Assembly: GCA_045536425.1 (NCBI GenBank) | Contig: JAZSNN010000026.1 | Coordinates: forward strand, 53,188 to 117,187 | Source: UBA11540 sp045536425 | Lineage (GTDB): Bacteria; Bacillota; Clostridia; Oscillospirales; Ruminococcaceae | Direction: 5' to 3' | DNA length: 64,000 bases | Shown here: positions 18,109 through 27,744 of the stretch, in pieces | Layout: each line of letters begins with the position of its first letter | Position numbering within the stretch: position 1 is the first letter of the stretch | The notes under the pieces: model-generated | What the model saw: only the letters and a program-made list of their open reading frames with translations | Told to the model about the DNA's origin: nothing | Databases searched by the model: none | Position numbers and translations under genes: made by a program

Positions 18109-19086
18109 TTGACAAATACCGCAGTACTTGAAAAGGCAGCAGTAGAAAGCCCTCTCAAGAAAAAAGCAAATAAACCGGTAGATAAATTCTCCGTCTGGTA
18201 CAGAATGAAAGAGAAAAAAGCCTGCTACTTTATGATGGCACCCTTCTTGATTCTCTTCTTCGTCTTTACCGTGCTTCCCGTTGTAATCTCTATCGGACTG
18301 AGCTTCACCTACTTTAATATGTTGCAGACTCCCCAATGGACAGGTCTGCTAAACTACCAAACCCTCTTTGTTGAGGACAGCATCTTCCTTATCTGCGTAA
18401 GAAACACATTAGTGTTCGGTCTTATCACAGGACCTATAAGCTACATTCTGTGCTTCGTTTTCGCTTGGATGATCAACGACCTCAACCCCAAGGTAAGAAC
18501 GATTCTCACCGTAATACTGTATGCGCCGTCTATCTCGGGCGGTGTATACACCATCTGGACATACATCTTCTCCGGAGACCAGTATGGACTTGTAAACAGC
18601 TTCTTGATGCAGCTTGGTATCATCGACGACCCAATACGTTGGCTCGAAGACTCCCAATACGTTTTGACGATAGTAATTATCGTACAGCTCTGGCTGAGTC
18701 TTGGTACAGGCTTCCTTACCTTTATCGCAGGCTTCCAGTCACTCAATCAGGAATTGTTTGAGGCAGGAGCAATCGACGGAATCAAGAACAGATTCCAGCA
18801 GCTGTGGTACATCACAATTCCCCAGATGTACGGACAGATGGTACTTAGTGCGGTACTTCAGATAGGCGCTTCCTTCTCGGTTAGCTCGATATGTATAGCG
18901 CTCGCCGGTTTCCCAAGTGCCAACTACGCGGCAGAAACCATAGTAACTCACATTCACGACTACGGTAGCATACGATTTGAGATGGGTTATGCATCGGCTA
19001 TCGCGGTTGTTCTGTTTGCTGCAATGGTAATATTCAACAACGCAGTTCAGAAGGTACTTCGTGGCGTAGCACACAATGATGATTAA
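18109..19086 (+). CDS. Carbohydrate ABC transporter permease, MalF-like (pair 1)
   Basis: 325 residues, six membrane helices after a basic cytoplasmic N-terminus. The EAA loop reads ELFEAGAIDGIKNRFQQLWYITIPQM, where the ATPase docks. The start is a TTG at 18109 with AAAGGAG upstream. It follows the solute-binding protein by 17 bases and is paired with the next permease. Confidence 0.9.
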   Translation: MTNTAVLEKAAVESPLKKKANKPVDKFSVWYRMKEKKACYFMMAPFLILFFVFTVLPVVISIGLSFTYFNMLQTPQWTGLLNYQTLFVEDSIFLICVRNTLVFGLITGPISYILCFVFAWMINDLNPKVRTILTVILYAPSISGGVYTIWTYIFSGDQYGLVNSFLMQLGIIDDPIRWLEDSQYVLTIVIIVQLWLSLGTGFLTFIAGFQSLNQELFEAGAIDGIKNRFQQLWYITIPQMYGQMVLSAVLQIGASFSVSSICIALAGFPSANYAAETIVTHIHDYGSIRFEMGYASAIAVVLFAAMVIFNNAVQKVLRGVAHNDD

Positions 19087-19118
19087 CAAAAAATAAACCG
19101 AGATGGAGGTCGATTCTT

Positions 19119-19991
19119 TTGGCAGAGACCAAACGTATTCACGCAAAAGGTAAAAAAAGAATTAACCGTTCACTATGGGGAGATATAGTAGTATTTATAC
19201 TTCTGTTGGCGGTAGCGCTGTTTATGGCACTTCCCTTCGTGTATACAGTAATACAGGCATTCAAGCCCTTTGAGGAATTGTTTGCATTCCCCCCGAAGTT
19301 CTATGTTGTAAACCCGACATTTGACAACTTCATTGACCTGTTTATGGTAACGGCTAACTCTTGGGTTCCTTTTTCAAGATACATATTCAATAGTGCATTT
19401 GTAAGCTTGATAGGAACGTCATTGCACGTTATTTGTGCATCGCTTTGTGCATATCCTATCGCAAAGCATCAGTTCCCCGGCAAAAAGGGAATATTCAAGG
19501 TAATTCAGCTGTCCCTTCTGTTCAACGGAACAGTTACAGCACTTCCTACATTTATCATAATGTCCGAGCTCGGACTCCTCAACAACCACCTATCGCTCAT
19601 TCTTCCCGCAATCGGCGGAGCATTTGGTATGTTCCTTATGAAGCAGTTTATGGAGGGTATCCCCACACCGCTTCTCGAGGCAGGACGTATCGACGGTGCA
19701 GGCGAGTGGAAGATATTCTGGAGAATCGTAATGCCCAACGTTAAACCCGCTTGGCTTACACTTGTCATCTTCTCCTTCACCGGTCTTTGGAACAATAACG
19801 GCGGCTCCTACATCTTCGACGAGCAGCTCAAGATGCTCCCCACAGCGCTTTCGCAGATTGCATCTGTCGGTATCGCGCGTATGGGTGTTGGTATGGCAGC
19901 ATCCCTGCTTCTCATCATACCGCCTATATTCACCTTTATAATTTCGCAGAGCCGTGTTATCGAAACGATGTCAACGGCAGGCATTAAGTAA
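19119..19991 (+). CDS. Carbohydrate ABC transporter permease, MalG-like (pair 1)
   Basis: 290 residues, six helices, EAA loop PLLEAGRIDGAGEWKIFWRIVMPNVKPA. The start is a TTG at 19119 with GGAGGT at good spacing. No ATPase gene lies in the cluster; family members often share an MsiK-type ATPase encoded elsewhere. Confidence 0.9.
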   Translation: MAETKRIHAKGKKRINRSLWGDIVVFILLLAVALFMALPFVYTVIQAFKPFEELFAFPPKFYVVNPTFDNFIDLFMVTANSWVPFSRYIFNSAFVSLIGTSLHVICASLCAYPIAKHQFPGKKGIFKVIQLSLLFNGTVTALPTFIIMSELGLLNNHLSLILPAIGGAFGMFLMKQFMEGIPTPLLEAGRIDGAGEWKIFWRIVMPNVKPAWLTLVIFSFTGLWNNNGGSYIFDEQLKMLPTALSQIASVGIARMGVGMAASLLLIIPPIFTFIISQSRVIETMSTAGIK

Positions 19992-20004
19992 GGGGGGCGG
20001 GAAT

Positions 20005-21519
20005 ATGAAAAAGATAATTTCAATACTTATGGTTGCCATAGTTTTGGTAACAACAGTTGCAGTTCCAGCATCCGCACAGGTTGCATACTACGGATACAGC
20101 TATAACGCTTGGAAGAAATCCGTTCCCGCACCTACAGGATATATGCCCGATAACTACTACTCGGGCATAAGCGTCGGTGCCGGCGAGTTTTCCAAACCGC
20201 AGGATTTCTTCATCGGTCCCGATGACATTATGTACGTCACCGATACCGGTAACAACCGTATCGTAATGCTCGATGCCGATATGAACTATATCGGAGTCAT
20301 CGATTCTATGACCTACAACGGTGAAACTATCACCTTCAATCAGCCCGAGGGTATGTTCGTTCATAAAAACGGAAGTATCTACGTTGCTGATACAGGAAAC
20401 AAGAGAGTCATCGTTGCAAACCCCGACCTTACAGTCAGAAGCCTCATCGTAAAGCCTGAGGGCGACGAAATCTACGAGCAGACCGACGAGCTTCTCCCGA
20501 TAAGAGTTTTCGCCGACAACGCAGGAATCGTCTATATCCTCAGCCGTTCTAACAATAAGGGTATTTTGACCTTCGACGAGAGTGGAAAATTCCTTTCCTA
20601 CTACGGAACCGCAAAGGTACAGGTAACCGCCGAGGTTATAGCACGTGCTTTCTGGGAGAGATTCTGGTCTGACGAGATGGCTGATCAGGCTACGTCCAAC
20701 ACTCCTGTCGAGTACAAGAGTATGCACATCTCCAACGACGGATTTATCTATGCTACACAGTACGTAAGTACCTATAACAACGTCAACCAGCTCAAAAAGC
20801 TGAATCCTAAGGGCGTTAACATCGCAAAACAGCGCCGTAGATACTACGCTGACATCGGAAACTCCAACCTTGTTCTCGGTGACTCCGAGATTAGAATCGT
20901 CGGCGGTACACGTACAGGTAACAACTTTACCGATACCGTTACAAACAAAGACTCTACAATGCTCTTCCTTCTTGACACTGAACAGCAGAAGATCTTCGCT
21001 TATGACGGCGACTTCAACTTCCTCTACGTGTTCGGTGCAGCAGGAAAGACAAACGGACAGCAGTTCGGAACCTTCCTCAGTGCAGTAGCTGTAGAGGTAA
21101 GAGGAACTACCGTTTACGTTCTCGACTCTGAGGACGGCTCTATCACCACCTTCAAGCAGACCACCTTCGGTGAGCTCGTTGAAGAGGGTATTCAGCTCTA
21201 TAACCTCGGTGAATACGAGGCAGCAATCGAGCCTTGGACAGAGGTTCTCAAGCTCGACAGTAACTATGACGTTGCATACATCAGTCTTAGCCGCGCAGCA
21301 TATGAGGCAGGCGATTTTGAAAAGGCACTCGAGTATGCAGAGCTCGCATATGACCGTGACAGCTACGAAAACGCATATATTGAGGTTCGTACAGCGTTCC
21401 TCAAGAGAAACTTCGGTATTCTGTTTGCAATAGCAGCGGTAATTGTAGTCATATTGATAGCGCTCCCCGCACTCAAAAAGATAAAGATCAAAAAGAAAAC
21501 CGCAGGAGGTGACAGGTAA
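20005..21519 (+). CDS. Exported NHL-repeat protein with TPR and C-terminal membrane anchor
   Basis: 504 residues. A signal peptide (to about 27, ending PASA) precedes NHL beta-propeller repeats (FSKPQDFFIGPDDIMYVTDTGNNRIVML, FNQPEGMFVHKNGSIYVADTGNKRVIV). A TPR pair (about 400-465: IQLYNLGEYEAAIEPWTEVLKLDSNYDVAYISL) is followed by one C-terminal helix (about 472-492) and a KKIKIKKK tail. It probably acts as an extracytoplasmic scaffold at the membrane. ATG 20005 has GGGGGGCGGG upstream. The stop overlaps the next start (TAATG). Confidence 0.8.
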   Translation: MKKIISILMVAIVLVTTVAVPASAQVAYYGYSYNAWKKSVPAPTGYMPDNYYSGISVGAGEFSKPQDFFIGPDDIMYVTDTGNNRIVMLDADMNYIGVIDSMTYNGETITFNQPEGMFVHKNGSIYVADTGNKRVIVANPDLTVRSLIVKPEGDEIYEQTDELLPIRVFADNAGIVYILSRSNNKGILTFDESGKFLSYYGTAKVQVTAEVIARAFWERFWSDEMADQATSNTPVEYKSMHISNDGFIYATQYVSTYNNVNQLKKLNPKGVNIAKQRRRYYADIGNSNLVLGDSEIRIVGGTRTGNNFTDTVTNKDSTMLFLLDTEQQKIFAYDGDFNFLYVFGAAGKTNGQQFGTFLSAVAVEVRGTTVYVLDSEDGSITTFKQTTFGELVEEGIQLYNLGEYEAAIEPWTEVLKLDSNYDVAYISLSRAAYEAGDFEKALEYAELAYDRDSYENAYIEVRTAFLKRNFGILFAIAAVIVVILIALPALKKIKIKKKTAGGDR

Positions 21520-22133
21520 TGGAAAAGCTTAAACTTGCTTTATACACCCTCGTTCATCCCTTCGCAGGCTTTGAGGAAATCAAATGGCACAGAAAGGGCT
21601 CTATTCTCTGGGCAACAGTGTTTTTGATGCTCTACTATCTGTCCGCTATCGTTGAGTTTCAGTTCACAGGCTTCTTGTTCACAACAAACAAGCCCGAGGA
21701 TCTCAACATTCTGCTTCTCGCCGTATCAAACCTCATTCCTTTCGTACTTTTCTCAGTTGCAAACTGGTCGGTATGTACATTGTTTGACGGTGAAGGACGC
21801 TTCTCCGAAATCTACGTAGCAGTAGGATACGCTCTCGTACCCTTTGCGTGCACAAGATTGATAACCACACTTCTTTCCAACTTTGTAGTAACGAGCGAAT
21901 ACACCTTCGTGTCTATGCTCTCTACAGTTGGACTTATGTGGTCACTTGCAGTCGGATTTATAGGTCTTAACACAGTACATCAGTACACCTTCAAAAAGAC
22001 TCTGTTCTCCGTACTTGCAGCACTTCTCGGAGTATTCATCATTCTGTTCCTTTGTGTTCTTGCGGGATCACTTTGGAATCAGGTATACAGCTTTGTAATG
22101 AGCCTGTACACCGAGATCACCTTTAGAACATAA
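21519..22133 (+). CDS. Yip1-family membrane protein
   Basis: 204 residues with about five helices; the N-terminal HPFAGFEEIKWHRKGSILWA and the long hydrophobic core fit the bacterial Yip1 domain family. It is translationally coupled to the NHL/TPR gene. Function is unknown; the co-occurrence with DUF5696 and sugar permeases is known to me from Paenibacillus and other Clostridia. Confidence 0.75.
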   Translation: MEKLKLALYTLVHPFAGFEEIKWHRKGSILWATVFLMLYYLSAIVEFQFTGFLFTTNKPEDLNILLLAVSNLIPFVLFSVANWSVCTLFDGEGRFSEIYVAVGYALVPFACTRLITTLLSNFVVTSEYTFVSMLSTVGLMWSLAVGFIGLNTVHQYTFKKTLFSVLAALLGVFIILFLCVLAGSLWNQVYSFVMSLYTEITFRT

Positions 22134-22155
22134 GGCTAGGATAGGAGGAAACACA

Positions 22156-24546
22156 ATGTATAATTTTAAAAAGCTTTTGTGCTTGATTCTCGCTGTGTCC
22201 ACAATCCTGTCTTGCCTTTCCGTAGCGGTATACGCTGACGAGGCAGAGGGCGAAAACAATGTCCTTCTCACGGCACCCGCTGTCGATGCAACCACAGAGG
22301 ACACCACCGATGCGACAACCGAAGCACCTTCCAACGAAGCAGTAGAGGACACAACTCCTTCAGTTGAAGACTTCGAGTTCATTTCTGATGAAGAAGCACT
22401 CGCATTGATGAAAAAGACGGCAACCAAGGGAGACCTCGAGCTCTACGTTGGAACCGTTGAACCCGGAAATACCAAAAACGACGATAAGTATATCAATATC
22501 GCGGTCAAGAACACAAAAACAGGCGAGATTTGGTTTACAAACCCTGTAAACGTAAAGGATGACCCCTACGTAACAGGCTCTCTCAAGCTTCAGCAGCAGG
22601 CACAGCTTTGGGTAAACTACGTTGACGCAAAGAACATCGCTGCTAACGCAAACTCACTCGTTGCCTGCGTAAACCGCGGAACCTTCGAGATAATCGAGAT
22701 TGAAAACGGCGTAAAGGTCATCTATGACTTCAGCCGTGACAAAGAGGGATTTAAAATTCCTGTAGAATACACAATTTCCGATAACAACTCCTTCAAGGCA
22801 GAGGTTATCGTAAAAGAGATTGAAGAATATTCTACACAGAGAATTATGACAATCTCCCTGATACCTATGTTTGGCTCCGGCAGTATAGCTGACGAGGGAT
22901 ACCTCTTCGTTCCCGACGGCTCCGGTGCTATCATCAACTTCAACAACGGACAGGGACACCGTATCGAATACACCCGTCCTGTATACGGACGTGACCAGTC
23001 GGTTGTTCTCAGCGTAGACTACACAGTTATGCAGCAGCAGACACTTCCCGTTTTCGGAATTGTAAAGGATAATGCAGGATTTGTCGCTGTTATTGAGGGC
23101 TCCGATGCAGACGTCAATGCAAACTCCTCTTCTCCCAAGCGCTCCGCATTCAACAACGCATACGCAAACTTTGAAATGCGTAAAAAGGACAGCTACACAA
23201 TGGGTGAAGGTAACTGGGACGCAAAGATGCTCACCCTTATCGCAACAATGCCCTTCAGCTCTACTAACTTCTCTGTAGAATACTTCTTCCTCGACCAGGA
23301 CGACGTAAGCTATTCGGGAATGGCAAGAGAGTATAGACAGTACCTTGTTGACACCTACGGCTTCTCCAAGAAGACCTTTGACGAGGAAATGCCCTTGTAT
23401 ATGGAGGTTTACGGTGCCGTTACAAAGAACGGTAACTTCCTTGGAATCCCGATAAAAGAGACAGTTGCAATGACCACCTATGATGAGCTTGCAATGATAC
23501 TCAAGGAAGCTTCCGAACTTGGAATAACCAATACGGTTGTCGAGTATAAGGGATGGCAGAAGGGCGGAACCAACACAAAGGTTCCCACAAACCTTAAGTA
23601 TGAGAGTAAGCTCGGAGGAAAATCCGGATACGAAAAACTTTTGAAGACCGCAGAGGAGCTCAACGCCAAGATTTTCCCGAGCGTAGAGTTCGTAAACGTA
23701 AGCGGTGGCGGTAATGGATACTCCCAGTCTTCCTTGGTTGCAAAATCAGTCGGAAGAACACCGATACAGAAATATGCCTTTAATCTGGGCTCAGGAACCA
23801 AGGATTTGAAAGCAAGACCTTCTTTCTACGTTTCCACAAGACTCTATGACGGAATTTTCGACAAGTTCGAAAAGAACTACGCAAAGCTCGGACTGAAAAA
23901 CCTTGCACTTGAGTCTATCACAAATACCGTATATTCCGACTATAGAACCGACAAATACTATGACATTGATATGCTGGTAAACACAGTTTCCGCAAACCTC
24001 AAGGAACTCAAGGAAGACGGAATTTCTATGTTGATGAATCAGCCCAACGAATACGCAATGGTTTACGCTGATTACCTTTCCAACGTAGCATCCTTCTCCA
24101 GTCAGTTTATGGTCAGCGACTATGCTGTTCCCTTTGTGCAGACAGTGCTTCACGGTTGGGTATCCTACTCATCTCCCGCAATCAGTGAGTCGGGTGATAT
24201 CGACGAAGCATTCCTCAAGACCATCGAAACCGGCTCCAGCCTTATGTTCCTTATGACAGCTAAAGAGACAAGTCAGCTCAGAGATTCTGCGTATAACTTC
24301 CTCTATGCTTCTGACTATAGCATCTGGCTTGACACAGCGGCAGAGATGTACGCAGAGGTCAACGGAATACTCGGCGACCTTCAGGACGTTGAGATTCAGA
24401 ATCATAGACAGGTTCAGAAGGAAGTATTCGAAACCCTCTACGCAGACGGAACTTCCATCATCGTCAACTATTCTGATTATGACGTAGACGTTGACGGACG
24501 CACAGTAAAATCTATGTCCTATGACGTGAAGAAAGGAGGAATGTGA
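22156..24546 (+). CDS. DUF5696 domain-containing exported protein
   Basis: 796 residues. A Sec signal (cut after about residue 24, VAVYA) is followed by a Thr/Glu-rich linker and a large domain with a glycoside-hydrolase-barrel look: a beta-rich region to about 400, then TTYDELAMILKEASELGITNTVVEYKGWQKGG and IFPSVEFVNVSGGGNGY. I assign it to DUF5696; catalytic activity is not established. No lipobox or other anchor is seen. GGAGG precedes the ATG. Its last bases overlap the next permease region. Confidence 0.8.
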   Translation: MYNFKKLLCLILAVSTILSCLSVAVYADEAEGENNVLLTAPAVDATTEDTTDATTEAPSNEAVEDTTPSVEDFEFISDEEALALMKKTATKGDLELYVGTVEPGNTKNDDKYINIAVKNTKTGEIWFTNPVNVKDDPYVTGSLKLQQQAQLWVNYVDAKNIAANANSLVACVNRGTFEIIEIENGVKVIYDFSRDKEGFKIPVEYTISDNNSFKAEVIVKEIEEYSTQRIMTISLIPMFGSGSIADEGYLFVPDGSGAIINFNNGQGHRIEYTRPVYGRDQSVVLSVDYTVMQQQTLPVFGIVKDNAGFVAVIEGSDADVNANSSSPKRSAFNNAYANFEMRKKDSYTMGEGNWDAKMLTLIATMPFSSTNFSVEYFFLDQDDVSYSGMAREYRQYLVDTYGFSKKTFDEEMPLYMEVYGAVTKNGNFLGIPIKETVAMTTYDELAMILKEASELGITNTVVEYKGWQKGGTNTKVPTNLKYESKLGGKSGYEKLLKTAEELNAKIFPSVEFVNVSGGGNGYSQSSLVAKSVGRTPIQKYAFNLGSGTKDLKARPSFYVSTRLYDGIFDKFEKNYAKLGLKNLALESITNTVYSDYRTDKYYDIDMLVNTVSANLKELKEDGISMLMNQPNEYAMVYADYLSNVASFSSQFMVSDYAVPFVQTVLHGWVSYSSPAISESGDIDEAFLKTIETGSSLMFLMTAKETSQLRDSAYNFLYASDYSIWLDTAAEMYAEVNGILGDLQDVEIQNHRQVQKEVFETLYADGTSIIVNYSDYDVDVDGRTVKSMSYDVKKGGM

Positions 24547-24548
24547 TC

Positions 24549-25508
24549 GTGGCAACCGAAACAATGGTAAAAACAGCTGAAACTGTAGAGCAGAAGACTA
24601 AAAAGGCAAAGAAACCGAGAAGAACGCTCGACCTCAGTCAGCAGCAGGCAAGAGCAGGTTGGCTGTTCATATCTCCTTTTATCTTCGGCGTATGTATGTT
24701 CTTCATAATTCCGATGATTAAATCTATTTGGTACAGCTTGACCGACGTTCAGTTCGTACTCGGCGGAACAATCACCAAATGGAATAACTTTGAAAACTAC
24801 ATCGAGGCATTCCAAGGAGACATCAACTTCCTTCCGAAGCTCGGTACAGCGCTCGGTAACATTCTGTGGCAGGTTCCCGTAATCATCATCTTCAGTATGT
24901 TCATCGCGCTGATACTCAACCAGAAGTTCAGAGGAAGAGTTTTCGCGAGAGCGGTCTTCTTCCTTCCCGTTATCGTAACTTCCGGTATCATCATCAGTAT
25001 CATCAACAACGACTACTACGCAGGACAGGTAGAGCAGGGCGGACAGACCTCTTCGATGTTCTCGGTAGGAAGTATACAGACTATCCTTATGAACAGTGGT
25101 TTTAGCGATGAACTCATCGAACTGTTCGTAACAATAGCAGACAACATCTTCAACATCACGTGGAAGTCGGGCGTGCAGATACTTCTCTTCCTCGCAGGAC
25201 TTCAGAGTGTGCCCGGTCAGCTCTACGAGGCTGCAAAGGTTGAGGGTGCAACCGCTTGGGAGACCTTCTGGAAGATCACCTTCCCGATGATTACTCCTCA
25301 GATTATCATCAACGTAACCTACTCGGTTATCGACTCGTTTACGGATTATCAAAACGGGGTTATGCAATACGTCTACAAACTCGGCTTCTTCGAGATGAGA
25401 TACGGTTACAGCTCTGCGGTTGCTTGGATATTCTTTATATGCATTCTTGCAATTCTTGGTGTGGTAAACTTCGCACTCAATAAGATTGCATTCTATCAGG
25501 TAGACTAA
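24549..25508 (+). CDS. Carbohydrate ABC transporter permease, MalF-like (pair 2)
   Basis: 319 residues, six helices, EAA loop QLYEAAKVEGATAWETFWKITFPMITPQ. Two in-frame GTGs compete: 24543 overlaps the previous stop but sits only three bases from AGGAGG, while 24549 is nine bases away and is preferred. This second permease pair has no solute-binding protein of its own nearby. Confidence 0.9.
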   Translation: MATETMVKTAETVEQKTKKAKKPRRTLDLSQQQARAGWLFISPFIFGVCMFFIIPMIKSIWYSLTDVQFVLGGTITKWNNFENYIEAFQGDINFLPKLGTALGNILWQVPVIIIFSMFIALILNQKFRGRVFARAVFFLPVIVTSGIIISIINNDYYAGQVEQGGQTSSMFSVGSIQTILMNSGFSDELIELFVTIADNIFNITWKSGVQILLFLAGLQSVPGQLYEAAKVEGATAWETFWKITFPMITPQIIINVTYSVIDSFTDYQNGVMQYVYKLGFFEMRYGYSSAVAWIFFICILAILGVVNFALNKIAFYQVD

Positions 25509-25520
25509 GGAGGGGATAAA

Positions 25521-26561
25521 ATGACTTATATAGCAAAAATGAAATCGCGCCTCCTTACTATCGTGAATGACTTCAAGGATCCGGAAAAGCGCAAGATAAG
25601 AATGAAGATTATCGCACAGGGTCTCATAAAGCTCTGCTGGGTGCTTTTCAGAACCTTTATCATTCTCGGAATGTCGTTCGTCCTCATCTATCCGATACTT
25701 TATATGTTCAGTATGTCGTTTAGAACTCTCGAGGATATGTATGACCCCTCGGTCGTATGGATTCCCAGACACTTCACACTCGAAAACCTCAAGGGCGCAC
25801 TAAAGGCGATGGATTATTGGAATTCTCTGTGGAATACAATAACACTCGACGTAGTAAGCTCCATAATTCAGGTCTTTGTCTGTGCAATTGTCGGCTACGG
25901 CTTTGCAAGATTTAAGTTCAAGGGCAGAGGACTTATGTTTGGTTTGGTAATAATGACCATCATCGTTCCTGTTCAGACAATCCTCATTTCCCTCTACGGA
26001 ACCTACCGTAACTTTGACCTTTTCGGTATTCTGAGTGTTTACAACTGGATAGGCGAGCTGGTTGCGGGTGCATCATTTGAGCCCGTATACATAAGCCTTT
26101 TGAACACCCACTGGGTATTCTACATACCGGCACTCTTCGGTACCGGTATCCGTGCGGGACTCTACATCTTCATCTACCGTCAGTTCTTCCGCGGACTTCC
26201 CAAGGAGCTCGAGGAGGCAGCTTGGATTGACGGATGCGGAAAGTTCAAGACCTTCTGGAGAGTAATGCTCCCAAACGCGACAGCCGTTTTCGTAACGGTA
26301 TTCCTCTTCTCGCTCGTATGGTATTGGAACGACTATTTCAACGCGTCGATGTTTATCAACGCCGTTCCCACCATCTCCACCAAGCTTGCAGGCTTGCAGG
26401 GAGGCGGACTTGAAGGTATCGTTTCGACAACCGACCCGCTGAAGAAGGCAACCTACGTACAGGCAGGTGCGCTGATGTCCATCGCACCGATGCTCATACT
26501 GTATATCATCTTCCAGAGACAGTTTACAGAGAGTATCGAGCGTTCGGGTATCGTTGGTTAA
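25521..26561 (+). CDS. Carbohydrate ABC transporter permease, MalG-like (pair 2)
   Basis: 346 residues, six helices, EAA loop KELEEAAWIDGCGKFKTFWRVMLPNATAV. AAGGAGG precedes the ATG. It is the last gene of the eight-gene cluster, before a strong terminator. The extended N-terminus (about 40 residues, basic) differs from pair 1, so the pairs are not recent duplicates. Confidence 0.9.
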   Translation: MTYIAKMKSRLLTIVNDFKDPEKRKIRMKIIAQGLIKLCWVLFRTFIILGMSFVLIYPILYMFSMSFRTLEDMYDPSVVWIPRHFTLENLKGALKAMDYWNSLWNTITLDVVSSIIQVFVCAIVGYGFARFKFKGRGLMFGLVIMTIIVPVQTILISLYGTYRNFDLFGILSVYNWIGELVAGASFEPVYISLLNTHWVFYIPALFGTGIRAGLYIFIYRQFFRGLPKELEEAAWIDGCGKFKTFWRVMLPNATAVFVTVFLFSLVWYWNDYFNASMFINAVPTISTKLAGLQGGGLEGIVSTTDPLKKATYVQAGALMSIAPMLILYIIFQRQFTESIERSGIVG

Positions 26562-26571
26562 TCAAAATTTT

Positions 26572-26601
26572 ACGGAGTGTGCTTTTGCACACTCCGTTTT
26601 T
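26572..26601 (+). terminator. Terminator of the sugar-uptake cluster
   Basis: ACGGAGTGTGC and GCACACTCCGT close on TTTT, followed by Ts. Confidence 0.92.
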
Positions 26602-26676
26602 CTGTTTAAAAACGGTCGAATTTTCAAAAAAGACTTTATCTTTTGTACAGTTAGTGGTATACTGTATATCATAAGA

Positions 26677-26790
26677 GATTCAGAGTAGAAAAAAGCGCGT
26701 GTCCAATAGGACGAAGTGCCGCGAAAACGGGGAGTTGTTTTGCGGACGAATGGCAAAAGCCTGCGGTGCTTTTTTCGCATCCCGCTGTAT
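26677..26790 (+). promoter_or_regulatory. Tetrahydrofolate (THF) riboswitch
   Basis: The order of conserved pieces matches the folT-type THF aptamer: CAGAGTAG then GCGCGT near the start, GGACGAAG and GCCGCG in the middle, and GCATCCCGCTG at the 3' side. A TATACT (-10) lies at 26659-26664 just upstream. It precedes a FolT-like S-component, the expected target. Confidence 0.85.
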
Positions 26791-26842
26791 CATAGTGGAT
26801 AGCCTTCATTATGAACAGTGATTTGTTATGGAGGCGTTTGAC

Positions 26843-27382
26843 TTGAAAAACATTACCGATTCTATCAAGGAACTCAAAAAACCCGCCACCCTCGCGATAA
26901 CCGCGCTGATGGTAGCGGTCGGAGTAGTGCTTCACTCCTTTGGCACTGTCCCGATAAGCACAGATTTGATGTTTAAATGGGCGTTTCTGCCAATGGCGGT
27001 AGTGGGAATGCTCTATGGGGCAGTACCTGCCGCAATCTGCGGAGGACTCATCGATTTGATTTCCACCCTTATGATGCCCAAAACCAGCGGAGGCTTTTTC
27101 TTTGGAATAACACTCTGTATGGTGGCAAGCGGATTTTTGTACGGACTTTTTCTGTACAAAGCCGAAAAACTGACTACACGCATTATACTCTCTACCGCCA
27201 CAAACTTTGTTTTGGTAACGATGCTTTTGACCACCGCGGTGCTGTCAATAAACTACGGCTCAGCGTTTGTGCCGATGCTGGCAGTAAGACTTTTAAAGGC
27301 TATTTTTCTGCCCGTAGAGGTACTACTTTTGATACCGGTGCTCAAAATGCTCAAAAAACGCTTGAAAAATTTCCGTCTATAA
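26843..27382 (+). CDS. folT: ECF transporter S-component, folate-specific (FolT-like)
   Basis: 179 residues, about six helices, with LMFKWAFLPMAVVGMLYGAVPAAICGGLIDLISTLMMP and GGFFFGITLCMVASGFLYGLFLY, close to FolT. It would capture folates for an ECF module encoded elsewhere. I chose the TTG at 26843 (LKNITDS), eight bases after GGAGG. The in-frame ATG at 26828 has no ribosome site, and the GGAGG itself overlaps that ATG. The THF riboswitch upstream supports folate specificity. Confidence 0.85.
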   Translation: MKNITDSIKELKKPATLAITALMVAVGVVLHSFGTVPISTDLMFKWAFLPMAVVGMLYGAVPAAICGGLIDLISTLMMPKTSGGFFFGITLCMVASGFLYGLFLYKAEKLTTRIILSTATNFVLVTMLLTTAVLSINYGSAFVPMLAVRLLKAIFLPVEVLLLIPVLKMLKKRLKNFRL

Positions 27383-27420
27383 TGTATTATTGATATATAA
27401 CTTGAAACGGAGGTATTTAT

Positions 27421-27663
27421 ATGCAGGAACCGACCATAGCCTTTTCCATATATGAGGATAGAGAAAAAGAGATAAAGGACATTCTCACCGAGGTCTATAA
27501 CGCTCTCAAGGAGAAGGGATATAACCCTATAAACCAGATTGTAGGCTACATTCTTTCCGAGGACCCGACGTATATAACTACCCACAAAAATGCAAGAAGC
27601 CTCATCAGAAAGATAGACCGTGACGAGCTTTTGCAGACACTTGTAAAAAGCTATTTGAGATAA
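27421..27663 (+). CDS. ireB: IreB family regulatory phosphoprotein (UPF0297)
   Basis: 80 residues, full length, with FSIYEDREKEIKDIL and GYNPINQIVGYILSEDPTYI followed by RSLIRKIDRDEL. In enterococci IreB is a substrate of the Ser/Thr kinase IreK and tunes cephalosporin resistance. CGGAGG precedes the ATG. Its usual neighbour ruvX/yqgF is absent here. Confidence 0.92.
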   Translation: MQEPTIAFSIYEDREKEIKDILTEVYNALKEKGYNPINQIVGYILSEDPTYITTHKNARSLIRKIDRDELLQTLVKSYLR

Positions 27664-27670
27664 TAAACGC

Positions 27671-27703
27671 GCCCTGTTTCACGCAGAAGCAGGGCTTTGT
27701 TTG
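27671..27703 (+). terminator. Terminator of ireB
   Basis: GCCCTG...CAGGGC with an inner TTC/GAA pairing, then TTTGTTTG. Confidence 0.7.
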
Positions 27704-27744
27704 ATTATAGGATAAACCACCCGACAACAAACGGAGGAAACAAA

